In this document: positions 45,393 to 54,403 of the stretch, in pieces | Layout: every line of letters begins with the position of its first letter | How positions within the stretch are numbered: the first letter of the stretch is position 1 | NCBI RefSeq assembly: GCF_021440085.1 | Contig: NZ_JAKCPW010000001.1 | Location: forward strand, 186,001 to 250,000 | Reading direction: 5' to 3' | Length of the DNA: 64,000 nucleotides | Source: Dyadobacter sp. CY261 | Lineage (GTDB): Bacteria; Bacteroidota; Bacteroidia; Cytophagales; Spirosomataceae | Translations under genes and position numbers: made by a program | Notes under the pieces: model-generated | Database searches by the model: none | Told to the model about the DNA's origin: nothing | The model's input: the letters and a program-made list of their open reading frames with translations, nothing else

Positions 45393-48300
45393 CGCGACAC
45401 CAGCGCCATTAAATCGGCCCTGGTCAATGATTTCAGCACATCGGTATCGGTTTTGATGAGGTCATTGGCCAGGTCTTTTTTTGTCTCCTGTAATTCCATC
45501 ACTTTTTCTTCGATCGTCCCGGGGCAAATCAGCCGTACCGCGATCACATTTTTATGCTGCCCAATGCGGTGGCTACGGTCGATGGCCTGGTTTTCTACGG
45601 CCGGGTTCCACCACGGATCGATCAGATAGACATAATCTGCTTCTGTCAGGTTTAACCCGGTTCCCCCCGCTTTCAGACTGATCAGGAACACACGCACCTG
45701 CTCGTTCGTCTGGAAATTCTCGACGCGAGCGCCCCGGTCGCGTGTCCGGCCGGTGAGGTATTCGTAACCGATGCCGCGTTCTTCCAGTTGAGGGCGGATG
45801 AGGTCGAGCATGGAAGTGAACTGTGAGAATATCAGTATTTTATGCCACGGTGCAGTATCCTCGATCTGCTCCATTAACACGTCGATTTTAGCCGATGCGT
45901 TTCCGTAGTAAAGGTCGTCGCGCAGCAGCGCAGGTGAGTTGCAGATCTGTCGCAACTTGGTAAGTCCTTGTAAAACATGCAGCCTGCTTCGTTCGATATC
46001 GCCGTCGTTTCGGGTATTCAGATAGTTGTAAAATTCCAGTTCGTAGGCATTGTAAACCTTGCGTTGTTCTTCGCCCATTTCGCAGTAGATCACCATTTCT
46101 GTTTTCTCGGGAAGCTCGGAGGCGACCTGTTGCTTGGTACGGCGCAAAATGAATGGGTTGATCCGCCTTTGAAGCTCCACGGCCCGCTCACTATCCTTGA
46201 AGCGGTCGATGGGGATCGAGAAATGGTTGCGGAACTGTGTTTTGTTCCCCAGCAAGCCCGGGCAGGCAAAGGAAAGCTGGCCGAAAAGGTCGAATGTATT
46301 GTTCTCAACAGGTGTTCCTGTCAGTACCAGTTTGTTGCGCGATTGTAACAGTCTTGCCGCTTTGTATCGCTGCGATTCCGGATTTTTAATAGCTTGTGAT
46401 TCGTCCAGAATAATGTAGTTGAACTCGTATTTTTTAAGAAAATTGATGTCCGACAGCAACGTGCCGTACGACGTGAGAATGACCTCGTAGCGATCGAAGT
46501 CGGTGACGTCTTTTGCTCGGTCTAAGCCGTAAATGGTGAGGATTTTAATGCTTGGCGCAAATTTTTCAATTTCGGCTTGCCAATTGAAGATCAGCGAAGT
46601 TGGAACGATGACCAGATTGGTGTTCCGCACCTGTTTTTTTCTTTGTAATAATATAAATGCGATGACTTGCAGGGTTTTACCCAAACCCATATCGTCGGCC
46701 AAACAGCCGCCGAAATTGTATTCATCCAGGAAATTCAGCCAGTTGAGCCCTTGTTTCTGATAGTTGCGCAAGCTCGCTTTCAATGTCCGCGGAACCGGCA
46801 CCGGCTTTATGTTTTCAAAATCCTGGACGCGGGATTGATAGAATGAGATCTGCTCCTTGACTTCGCGGTCGAGCATTTCACCCTCATACATTTCTTCTAC
46901 CGAAGCGAAACGGATCTTGGGTGTCTGGATAATCTCGCCCGCGATCTCGCCGGCATCGAAAAACTTGGCGAACTTCTCCACCCATTGCTCCGGCAGGATG
47001 CCCAGCGTCCCGTCCCCAAGTTCCACATATTTGCTTCGGTTCTTAACTGCTTTGTGCAGATGTTTTAGCGTAACCTTCTGTTTGCCAAAGGCCACATTGG
47101 CTGTGGTATTGAACCAGTTGATGCCGCTGTTCACATGCACGGAGATTTTGGCTTTATTCTGATTTAACCGGTTTTTGGTCAGCTTATTAAAGCCTAATAT
47201 GGTAACACCCTGGTTCTGCCATTCTTCGAAAGCATTCGGGAACCAGTCTTCATTCAGAAAGCTGCCGCGGTGCAGATAGAAGAATTCCCTGCCCAGCTGC
47301 TCCTCAAAATCTGGATGTTGCCGCATCACCGCGCTGCCAAAACGCAGCTCCGCCTCTTCATCGCGCTTGACCATGAACGGATTGCCGTGGTTATCCACCG
47401 CGTAGATATCGTTTCTCGAAAACAGCGGGACTTCCACGTTGCCATATTTAAGCACCGGCGTGATCATCACATAATTACCGACGTCTTCCAGGTAAATAAT
47501 CTTCTCGACACCCGTGTCAAAACCTTGTTCTTCCCGCTGCGCCTGAGTGGCCGGTTTCACGTACGTATAATTAATGCGAATGCTGTTTCCAAGTTTTGAA
47601 AGCAGATTGACCCTGAACGCCTCAAACTTGGATTCGTGAATATAAATGCGCTGATTATGCTGCCTGAAAAATTGAAGTGTTCGCAGGATATCCTGGCTTT
47701 CGATCAGATGCAGCGAATCTTTGTACAAGACAAAGTAATCGTATCGGAACTGCACACTTTCCAGGTCGAGGTGTACGCTGTCGAGCACCAATTCGCCACG
47801 AACCTGGAAAAACGGATCTTTTTTATCGATGGTCAGTACCAGGTCGGCCGGCGTTGCGGCCAGCTTCACGGGCAGCAGAGAGCCAGCATTGATATTCTCC
47901 GAAACAGAAGGATTATGGTAATAAAAGTCAATATTCAAAGGATTTTGAACGACCGAATGCAATCTCGGAATATCGGTTTCCGGGTTCTTTTTCCTGAAAT
48001 TGTTCTGGAACGAGGCTACTGCTGTGTAAAATTTGATGCCCTCGGGATGCTGCGTCTTCCAGATCTGTTCGAATGGGTTCAGTGCCGTGAAGGGGTTTTT
48101 CAACTTGCCCTGACGCGTCACCGGCGCCTCGTACATCTCCATATAAAAATGGTCATAATACTTGTTCAGGCCGATTGCGACAATGGGTTTGGAGTCGGTC
48201 GCCTGCGATTGGGGAACCGGCAGGTTGGGCGCCTGGCCGATTAACAGTTGTTCCTGCATTGCCTCCACCGACAATGTATCCAGCGGGATCAATTCCTTCA

Positions 48301-48778
48301 ACCTGGGTTTGACATGCAGCTCGCGACCTGCATATTGAAGCTGAAAATACTGATCGAGATCCTGTTCGTTTTCAAGACCGTAAAGCACGGCGGTTTCGCG
48401 GATCTTTTCCTGCCGGATTTTTTTATCAAAGAATGCCCGCAGGTCCCTTTTGTTGAGTAGGTTATATAAAACCTGGCCCTGGTGCTCGCATAGCTTTGTC
48501 TTCGGGCGCGTGCATTCACAATATAGGTTTACTGCTTTGTGATCCTGCTTTAATACGACTTTAAATGTTTCTGTCAATGAAGTGGCAATGCGGAAAGCGG
48601 CATAATCAACATCGATTTCATAGGGCTGAATGTCGAAAAAGCCTCTTTTTTCGGTCGATGGCATTTGGGAACTGTTGTTCAGGATGTGCGAGACCGACAG
48701 TTCGGAAATATTGAAATCGAGTAAAATAAAGTTATGCAAGCCAGGCGCGGGTGCTCCGTCGGGATCATTCTTTTTCAT
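45389..48778 (-). CDS. SWIM/SNF2-family DNA helicase-like ATPase
   Basis: 1129 aa from the ATG at 48778 (the frame extends to 48826). A SWIM-type zinc finger near the N-terminus (YCECTRPKTKLCEHQGQ: C-x-C...C-x-H) is followed by a long middle region with no motif I recognise, then an SNF2 ATPase: Walker A DDMGLGKTLQ (about 690), IILDESQAIKNP (DEAH-like box) and the C-terminal helicase half with SLKAGGTGLNLTEAD and DRSHRIGQ. Bacterial relatives (HepA/RapA-like, SWIM-SNF2) remodel RNA polymerase or nucleoprotein; the exact role here is unknown. The gene is divergent from the DUF481 gene, with 58 bases between the two starts. Confidence 0.87.
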   Translation of the reverse strand: MKKNDPDGAPAPGLHNFILLDFNISELSVSHILNNSSQMPSTEKRGFFDIQPYEIDVDYAAFRIATSLTETFKVVLKQDHKAVNLYCECTRPKTKLCEHQGQVLYNLLNKRDLRAFFDKKIRQEKIRETAVLYGLENEQDLDQYFQLQYAGRELHVKPRLKELIPLDTLSVEAMQEQLLIGQAPNLPVPQSQATDSKPIVAIGLNKYYDHFYMEMYEAPVTRQGKLKNPFTALNPFEQIWKTQHPEGIKFYTAVASFQNNFRKKNPETDIPRLHSVVQNPLNIDFYYHNPSVSENINAGSLLPVKLAATPADLVLTIDKKDPFFQVRGELVLDSVHLDLESVQFRYDYFVLYKDSLHLIESQDILRTLQFFRQHNQRIYIHESKFEAFRVNLLSKLGNSIRINYTYVKPATQAQREEQGFDTGVEKIIYLEDVGNYVMITPVLKYGNVEVPLFSRNDIYAVDNHGNPFMVKRDEEAELRFGSAVMRQHPDFEEQLGREFFYLHRGSFLNEDWFPNAFEEWQNQGVTILGFNKLTKNRLNQNKAKISVHVNSGINWFNTTANVAFGKQKVTLKHLHKAVKNRSKYVELGDGTLGILPEQWVEKFAKFFDAGEIAGEIIQTPKIRFASVEEMYEGEMLDREVKEQISFYQSRVQDFENIKPVPVPRTLKASLRNYQKQGLNWLNFLDEYNFGGCLADDMGLGKTLQVIAFILLQRKKQVRNTNLVIVPTSLIFNWQAEIEKFAPSIKILTIYGLDRAKDVTDFDRYEVILTSYGTLLSDINFLKKYEFNYIILDESQAIKNPESQRYKAARLLQSRNKLVLTGTPVENNTFDLFGQLSFACPGLLGNKTQFRNHFSIPIDRFKDSERAVELQRRINPFILRRTKQQVASELPEKTEMVIYCEMGEEQRKVYNAYELEFYNYLNTRNDGDIERSRLHVLQGLTKLRQICNSPALLRDDLYYGNASAKIDVLMEQIEDTAPWHKILIFSQFTSMLDLIRPQLEERGIGYEYLTGRTRDRGARVENFQTNEQVRVFLISLKAGGTGLNLTEADYVYLIDPWWNPAVENQAIDRSHRIGQHKNVIAVRLICPGTIEEKVMELQETKKDLANDLIKTDTDVLKSLTRADLMALVSR

Positions 48779-48801
48779 AGGGCAAATTAACCAACTGATG
48801 C

Positions 48802-48809
48802 TATTTTTG
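48802..48809 (+). promoter_or_regulatory. -7 box of DUF481 gene
   Basis: TATTTTTG, an exact TAnnTTTG match, 27 bases before the ATG at 48837, in the 58-base gap between divergent genes. No clear -33 element. Confidence 0.4.
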
Positions 48810-48836
48810 GCACCATTATTTTGCAAAATTGCCGTG

Positions 48837-49670
48837 ATGAAAAAATTGACCTGCTACCGTTTCTTTAAGCTTTTCGCTTTTCTGATTTCCCTGATATCCA
48901 TTCCAGCGCTGGCACAGGACGCAAAACCGGATACAACCAAGTTAAAATTGGTGCCGGCCGATTCGCTCATAGCCCCAAAGCCCGACACCGCTACGAAGCC
49001 ACCACGCGTGCTGATCGACACCATCCGTTACCGCTTCGCTGGCGACGGCAATTTTACCAGGGGAAATGTGAACCGTAGCCTGATGGTGCTTCGTGCCGAG
49101 CTTATTTTCGGCGGGCCATTAATCAACATTGCTACCAATCCCAGATTCACCTACGGCGAGCAAAACGGTATACTGGCCGAGCGAGACAGTTACGTCGATC
49201 TCTTTGTGGATGTTTTTAAAAAGCACAAGACCTATGTATTTGGGCTGGCTGTATTGGAAACCAGTAATTTGCGCCGTATAGACATCCGGCAAATGGCAGG
49301 AGCGGGCATTGGCTACCGCGTTTTCCGGACCAAATCGCACGACCTCACGCTTACCAATGCAATCCTGTACGAGTCCACCAACTTTTTTGAGAAATCGACC
49401 GTTACGACGGTTCGTAACTCGTTTCGTGTCAAGGGAAAGCATTCGTTTTTGTCCGATAAATTCAGGTTTAATCACCTCACATTCATCCAGCCCGCATTGA
49501 ACGATCTTTCCAATACACGCTGGAACACTATTCTTTCAGTAGAGCTACCGCTCAACAAATGGATGGCGCTTAGGACGAGCTTTGAAAACTCCTATGAAAG
49601 CGTGGTGGAAACAGGCCGTAAACGCAACGACTCCCGTATTACCTTTGGGATTTCAGTAGGAAATAAATAG
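48837..49670 (+). CDS. DUF481-type outer-membrane protein
   Basis: 277 aa from the ATG at 48837, which opens a signal peptide (ending SIPALAQ, about 24). A proline- and lysine-rich linker (DAKPDTTKLKLVPADSL) leads to a beta-rich domain of about 190 residues with alternating strands (YRFAGDGNFTRGNVNRSLM, FRFNHLTFIQPALND), like the DUF481/YdiY salt-induced outer-membrane protein family. Family function is unknown. The frame is open upstream to 48630 but starting there would place the signal peptide inside the protein and overlap the promoter. Confidence 0.8.
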   Translation: MKKLTCYRFFKLFAFLISLISIPALAQDAKPDTTKLKLVPADSLIAPKPDTATKPPRVLIDTIRYRFAGDGNFTRGNVNRSLMVLRAELIFGGPLINIATNPRFTYGEQNGILAERDSYVDLFVDVFKKHKTYVFGLAVLETSNLRRIDIRQMAGAGIGYRVFRTKSHDLTLTNAILYESTNFFEKSTVTTVRNSFRVKGKHSFLSDKFRFNHLTFIQPALNDLSNTRWNTILSVELPLNKWMALRTSFENSYESVVETGRKRNDSRITFGISVGNK

Positions 49671-49787
49671 ACGATTCCGGGCCGCAGGTTGTCAGGGAAA
49701 AAGGCAGAGAACACTGTCCTTGTGAACAGCACATTATATCTGCCGGAAATGTGCTTTACTAAGTATTCACTACATTCCAATCGAGCA

Positions 49788-50951
49788 ATGAAAGACCAAC
49801 AGGACAATCGTCGTGACTTCCTGCGCAATTCGCTTTATTCCGCCGCCGGGCTGGCCGTGTTTCCGCAGCTGACCCCGAATGCCTACGGCTCTGTCAGAAC
49901 CGTCGTGGCTGAGGGCCATTTTGTACCGGTAATGCCGCCGCGGATCAAGTTTGCGGTGATCGGGATTAATCACGGGCACATTTACGGGCAAGTGGAGGCA
50001 GTAACGCGCGGCGGTGGCGAGTTGGTTTCTTTCTATGCAAAAGAGGCCGATCTTTCAGAGGCATTTGCAAAACGCTATCCCAATGTAAAGCAGGCCAAAT
50101 CGGAAGCCGAAATCCTGGACGATAAATCAATTCAGCTTGTATTGAGCTCGGGTATCCCCGATGAGCGTGGTCCGCTGGGAGTACGTGTCATGAAAGCCGG
50201 GAAAGATTATATGGTAGATAAACCGGGGCTCACAACGCTCGAACAATTGGCCGAGGTGCGCAAAGTGCAGAAGGAGACGAAGCGTATCTACTCAATCATG
50301 TACAGTGAGCGCCTGGAAAACCGCGCTACTGTGAAGGCCGGGGAGTTGATCAGGGAAGGCGCTATTGGCAAAGTAGTACAAACAATTGGACTTGGCCCGC
50401 ACCGGATGAATGCAAATACCCGTCCCGATTGGTTTTTTGATAAAAAGCGCTACGGTGGCATCATTTGCGACATTGCTTCCCACCAGTTTGATCAATATCT
50501 GTTTTTTACAAACTCTACCAAAGCGCAGGTTGTCGCCTCGCAGGTAGGCAATGTAAACCATCCGCAATATCCTAAATTCGAGGATTTCGGTGATGCTATG
50601 CTACGTGGCAATGGCGGTTCGGGTTACATCCGTGTCGATTGGTTCACCCCCGACGGCCTGAAAACCTGGGGCGACGGACGCCTCACAGTGCTTGGTACCG
50701 AAGGATTCATTGAAATTCGTAAAAATATCGATATCGGTGGGCGCGAGGGCGGAAACCACCTTTTTGTTGTCAATAACAAAGAAACGACCTACGTCGATTG
50801 CAGCAAGGTGGAATTGCCTTATGGCCGCCAGCTGGTGGATGACGTTTTGAACCGCACCGAAACGGCAATGTCGCAGGAGCATTGCTTCCTGGCGACCGAG
50901 CTATGCCTGAAAGCGCAGAAAAATGCGCAGAATGTCGCGGTAGTGAGTTAA
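49788..50951 (+). CDS. Tat-exported Gfo/Idh/MocA oxidoreductase
   Basis: 387 aa from the ATG at 49788. The N-terminus is a twin-arginine signal (NRRDFLRNSLYSAAGLAV). The mature enzyme has a Rossmann domain opening IKFAVIGINHGHIYGQ and the EKP-type motif as VDKPG (about 143-147), with the substrate domain in the second half (DIASHQFDQYLFF). Relatives act on sugars, inositols or glycans with NAD(P)H; Tat export with cofactor already bound matches the glycoside-processing subgroup. An exported amidohydrolase gene is 42 bases downstream, so they may be co-transcribed. Substrate unknown. Confidence 0.86.
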   Translation: MKDQQDNRRDFLRNSLYSAAGLAVFPQLTPNAYGSVRTVVAEGHFVPVMPPRIKFAVIGINHGHIYGQVEAVTRGGGELVSFYAKEADLSEAFAKRYPNVKQAKSEAEILDDKSIQLVLSSGIPDERGPLGVRVMKAGKDYMVDKPGLTTLEQLAEVRKVQKETKRIYSIMYSERLENRATVKAGELIREGAIGKVVQTIGLGPHRMNANTRPDWFFDKKRYGGIICDIASHQFDQYLFFTNSTKAQVVASQVGNVNHPQYPKFEDFGDAMLRGNGGSGYIRVDWFTPDGLKTWGDGRLTVLGTEGFIEIRKNIDIGGREGGNHLFVVNNKETTYVDCSKVELPYGRQLVDDVLNRTETAMSQEHCFLATELCLKAQKNAQNVAVVS

Positions 50952-50993
50952 TACCATTATCCTGTTCCTGACCATTCAAAACACATCACAGCT

Positions 50994-52352
50994 ATGATAC
51001 GCAGACTGATTTTCATTTTCGGATTAATGAGTGCCCAGGCTGGCTTCGCGCAAGGGCCTGTAAGTAATGTCGATCGTGATATTGTCTTCAAATCGGTAAA
51101 CATCATCCCGATGGACCGTGAGACGGTGTTGAAGGACCAGACGGTGGTGGTCAGGAACGGTAAAATTGTTTCGATAGGAGCTAACGCCAAATCCGGCAGC
51201 AATGCACTGGTGGTCGATGCCAAAGGCAAGTATCTCGTACCTGGCTGGTCGGAAATGCATGCCCATGTGCCGGCGATTGACGACTTCGGGCCGATGAAGG
51301 ATGTGCTGACGCTCTATCTCGCCAACGGCATCACCACGATCCGCGGCATGCTCGGCAATGCCAAGCATCTGGAACTCCGAGAAAAAGTGCTGAGCGGGGA
51401 AGTGCTGGGACCGAATTTTTACACGACCGGGCCGGCATTTAGCGGACAAACCGTAAAAACCGCAGCCCGCGGTATTGAAATGGTGAAAGAGGAAAAAGCA
51501 GCAGGTTACGATTATCTGAAACTGCTTCCGGGATTAACCAAAGAAACGTTTCCTGGCATTGCCAAAACTTCGAAAGAACTCGGTATCGGCATGGTTGGCC
51601 ACGTTTCATTCGCCGTTGGCGTTTGGGCGGCTATCGATGCAGGTTATTCTTCCATTGACCATCTCGACGGATTTGTGGAAGCCATCGTGCCTGGCACCGA
51701 TACGCTTGCCGAGCAGGAAACCGGTCTTTTTGGCAACGGGATCGCCTATGCCGCCGATACGGCGCGTATTCCGAAGCTGATCAGAAGTTTAAGAGACAAA
51801 AACATACGGGTAGTGCCGACACAAGCCATTGCCGAGCGCTGGCTGTCGCCATTACCGGCTTCGGCTTATGAGAATGATCCGGAATTGAAATACGTGACTG
51901 CCGATGAAAAGAAAAACTGGCTGAATGCGAAAAGCAGTTATGTCAACAATCCCAAATTCAACAGGGAGCGGGCGGAAGCATTTGTGAATATCCGCCGGAA
52001 ATTGATCCTGGCCTGCCAGAAGGGCGGCGTGCAGCTGATGCTCGGCTGCGATGCGCCGCAGGTGTTAAATGTACCTGGTTTTGCAATACACCATGAATTA
52101 AAGTACCTCGTAGACGCTGGTCTGACGCCCTATGAGGCATTGAAAACCGGGACGGTGAATGTCGCCAGTTATTTGGATAAAAAGGATTCAGGCACGATCA
52201 AAGCGGGTAATGTTTCCGATCTGGTGTTGCTTTCGGCTAATCCATTGGAAAACATTGGTAACACCAAAACCATCGAAGGTGTGATGATCGGGACTAAATG
52301 GCTTCCTAAATCCTTTCTCGACAGTGAGCTCAAAAAGATAGAAAAACAGTAA
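50994..52352 (+). CDS. Exported amidohydrolase family protein
   Basis: 452 aa. Signal peptide MIRRLIFIFGLMSAQAGFAQ. The metal-binding HxH is in WSEMHAHVP (about 83-91), the lysine that is carboxylated or binds metal falls in the DYLKLLPG region, later His in GMVGHVSF and SIDHLDG, and the catalytic Asp in LMLGCDAPQV. The end (NVSDLVLLSANPLENI) is typical of the family. It differs from the other amidohydrolase in this window (34561-35901). Co-transcription with the Tat-exported Gfo/Idh protein suggests a joint periplasmic catabolic step, but the substrate is unknown. Confidence 0.86.
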   Translation: MIRRLIFIFGLMSAQAGFAQGPVSNVDRDIVFKSVNIIPMDRETVLKDQTVVVRNGKIVSIGANAKSGSNALVVDAKGKYLVPGWSEMHAHVPAIDDFGPMKDVLTLYLANGITTIRGMLGNAKHLELREKVLSGEVLGPNFYTTGPAFSGQTVKTAARGIEMVKEEKAAGYDYLKLLPGLTKETFPGIAKTSKELGIGMVGHVSFAVGVWAAIDAGYSSIDHLDGFVEAIVPGTDTLAEQETGLFGNGIAYAADTARIPKLIRSLRDKNIRVVPTQAIAERWLSPLPASAYENDPELKYVTADEKKNWLNAKSSYVNNPKFNRERAEAFVNIRRKLILACQKGGVQLMLGCDAPQVLNVPGFAIHHELKYLVDAGLTPYEALKTGTVNVASYLDKKDSGTIKAGNVSDLVLLSANPLENIGNTKTIEGVMIGTKWLPKSFLDSELKKIEKQ

Positions 52353-52354
52353 AT

Positions 52355-53104
52355 CTATTCTTCATATATCATTTTGCGTGTCATACCGCCGTCGATGATC
52401 AGATTGGCGCCGGTGATGAAATCATTCTCCGGATCTGTAAGGTACAGACATGCACGTGCAATGTCGTCGGGTTTTCCGACGCGGCCGGAGGGATGCTGGG
52501 CGTGATCTGAGGCTTTCAATTTGCTGTAATCGCCGGTTTCAATCCATCCTGGACTGATCGCATTGACGGTAATGTGATCGGGGCCCAATGAGATCGCCAG
52601 TGCGTGCGTCAATGCCAGTATTCCGCCTTTTGAAGCGGCATAGGCCTCGGTATTTGGTTCCGACATCAATGCACGTGTAGAAGCGATATTTACAATTGAT
52701 CCTTTACCCTGGGCACGCATGACCCTCGCGGCCTCGCGTGCACACAGGAACGTGCCGCGCAGATTTGTGTTAAGCACATAGTCCCAATCGTCTAGCGTCA
52801 GCTCATAAGGCGATTTCGTTCGTCCCAGCCCCGCGTTGTTGATCAGCACGTCGATCCGTCCCAGCGCCTGCTGGTCTTCTTCAAAACCGGTAACGATCTC
52901 ATGGGGATTGGTTAGATCAATCACACGCGAAATGGCTTTGAGGCCTTCTTTTTCCAATGCTATCCTGATCGTCTCGAGCCCGGTTGGGTCGCGGTCCCAC
53001 AGCGCAACGGTAGCGCCCTGTCGCGCATAGTGGGTAGCAATGACGCTACCGATGCCGTTTCCGGCACCGGTGACGATCACTGTTTTGTTTTGGTAGCTTT
53101 GCAT
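52355..53104 (-). CDS. SDR family oxidoreductase
   Basis: 249 aa, classical SDR length. NAD(P) motif TGAGNGIGS (about 12-20), NNAG, catalytic Ser in NIAST and Tyr-x3-Lys as YAASKGG (about 150-156), and the C-terminal LTDPENDFITGANLIIDGG. Glucose-1-dehydrogenase and 3-oxoacyl reductase-like SDRs share this look, so the substrate cannot be set. It ends two bases from the stop of the amidohydrolase and may be co-transcribed with the aldo/keto reductase gene just upstream (20 bases). Confidence 0.86.
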   Translation of the reverse strand: MQSYQNKTVIVTGAGNGIGSVIATHYARQGATVALWDRDPTGLETIRIALEKEGLKAISRVIDLTNPHEIVTGFEEDQQALGRIDVLINNAGLGRTKSPYELTLDDWDYVLNTNLRGTFLCAREAARVMRAQGKGSIVNIASTRALMSEPNTEAYAASKGGILALTHALAISLGPDHITVNAISPGWIETGDYSKLKASDHAQHPSGRVGKPDDIARACLYLTDPENDFITGANLIIDGGMTRKMIYEE

Positions 53105-53124
53105 TTAGGCGAATTTTAAGTCGG

Positions 53125-53970
53125 TTAAGACAATGCATTAAAGTCTTCGTCGGACAGAGAAATACTACCTCCCTGCAAGTTCTCTTCAAGATGTTCCAGC
53201 GAGCTGGTACCCGGAATGAGCAGGATGTTCGGAGAGCGTTTCAGCAGCCAGGCCAATGCGATCTGTGCCGTGTTTGCATGATGTTTCTCCGCGATGCCGG
53301 AAATTTTGTTTTTAAGCTTTTCCGGACCTGATGCCAATGGATACCAGGGAATAAATGCCATTCCTCGCTCTACCGTGTAATCGAGTACATTTTCCCATTG
53401 CCGGTTACCCAGGTTATAAAGATTTTGAACCGAAACGATCGGTATTGTTTTCTCGGCCTGTTTAATTTGATCAACATCGACCTCCGATAACCCTACGTGC
53501 CGGATCTTGCCTGCTTTCACGGCATCCAGCACCGGTCCGAGTGTTTCTTCAACGGCATAGCGCGAATCTACGCGATGAAGTTGCCAGAGATCAATCACAT
53601 CCTTCTTCAGCCTTTTGAGGCTTCCTTCGATTGCCTGCCTGATATGGTCGGGATGGCCGTTGACTCGCCACTGATTGGGGCCGGTTCGTTCAAAGCCGCC
53701 TTTGGTGGCGATCAGTAGCTGGTTTGGGTAAGGGTGGAGCGCATCGGCAATGAGCGTCTCGTTTGTGTGGGGGCCATAGGAATCGGCGGTGTCGATAAAA
53801 TTGACGCCCGCGTCGACGGCAGCGCGAAGCACTTTTTTTGCATTCTCACGGTCGGGGGCGTCACCCCATACGCCTGAGCCCGTGAGTTGCATGCCTCCGT
53901 AGCCCAACCGGTTGATCTCGATGTCGCCGCCGATTTTGAATGTGCCGTCTTGTTGATGATAGTTATTCAT
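53125..53970 (-). CDS. Aldo/keto reductase
   Basis: 281 aa from the ATG at 53970 (MNNYHQQDGTFKIGGD); the open frame reaches 54144 but the extension shows no family similarity. Catalytic Asp and Tyr in NFIDTADSYGPHTNE, Lys in LLIATKGG, His in LWQLHRVD; the IPGTSSLEHLEENL segment near the C-terminus binds NADPH. It groups with the small YdbC/oxidoreductase AKRs. Possibly one operon with the SDR, which would give two carbonyl reductases together. Divergent from a small HTH-like gene. Confidence 0.86.
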   Translation of the reverse strand: MNNYHQQDGTFKIGGDIEINRLGYGGMQLTGSGVWGDAPDRENAKKVLRAAVDAGVNFIDTADSYGPHTNETLIADALHPYPNQLLIATKGGFERTGPNQWRVNGHPDHIRQAIEGSLKRLKKDVIDLWQLHRVDSRYAVEETLGPVLDAVKAGKIRHVGLSEVDVDQIKQAEKTIPIVSVQNLYNLGNRQWENVLDYTVERGMAFIPWYPLASGPEKLKNKISGIAEKHHANTAQIALAWLLKRSPNILLIPGTSSLEHLEENLQGGSISLSDEDFNALS

Positions 53971-54157
53971 TGGTTTGATTGTTAAAGGTTGTTTGGGTAA
54001 AACTGCTGAATAGCGGTTTTCATTCATTAAAACAGGGTTGTATTTACTCACTTTTAGCAAAGCAAATGTCAGGCCAATAGCATTTTTCACAGGAAGCGAG
54101 GGAGAAAGGTTGGCACGGTTTTGTTCTTTTCCCGGGCAAACCAAACATCATCAACAA

Positions 54158-54400
54158 ATGGAAACGACAGTATTTGAATCCCGGGCCAAAGAATTGGTCG
54201 AGGATATTAAGGCAATAGTAAAAGTAAAAGGAATTAATCTGGAAGAGGAACTTGAAAAGGCCGGAGTTTCCCGAAATTCGTCTGACAGGATCCTGAGACA
54301 GGGCGCTATGCCGACCCTTTCGGAGTTCCTGGCGCTCTGCCAGATATCCGGGCTAACATTTCATTTACCTTATGTGGAAACCACCAACAGCCCGATGTAG
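54158..54400 (+). CDS. Small HTH-like protein, unknown
   Basis: 80 aa from the ATG at 54158; the open frame starts at 54038 but the first 40 codons look unnatural. The middle (GINLEEELEKAGVSRNSSDRILRQGAMPTLSEFLALCQISG) has the spacing of a helix-turn-helix of XRE/lambda repressor type, with alternating acidic and basic helices, though the match is not decisive. It is divergent from the AKR-SDR pair, a common position for a local regulator. It converges with topB, 3 bases apart. Confidence 0.55.
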   Translation: METTVFESRAKELVEDIKAIVKVKGINLEEELEKAGVSRNSSDRILRQGAMPTLSEFLALCQISGLTFHLPYVETTNSPM

Positions 54401-54403
54401 CGA

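Noticed and set aside
47636..48244. Plus-strand ORF of about 200 codons inside the SNF2 gene
   Set aside because: Antisense to a gene with clear helicase motifs; no signal peptide or domain.
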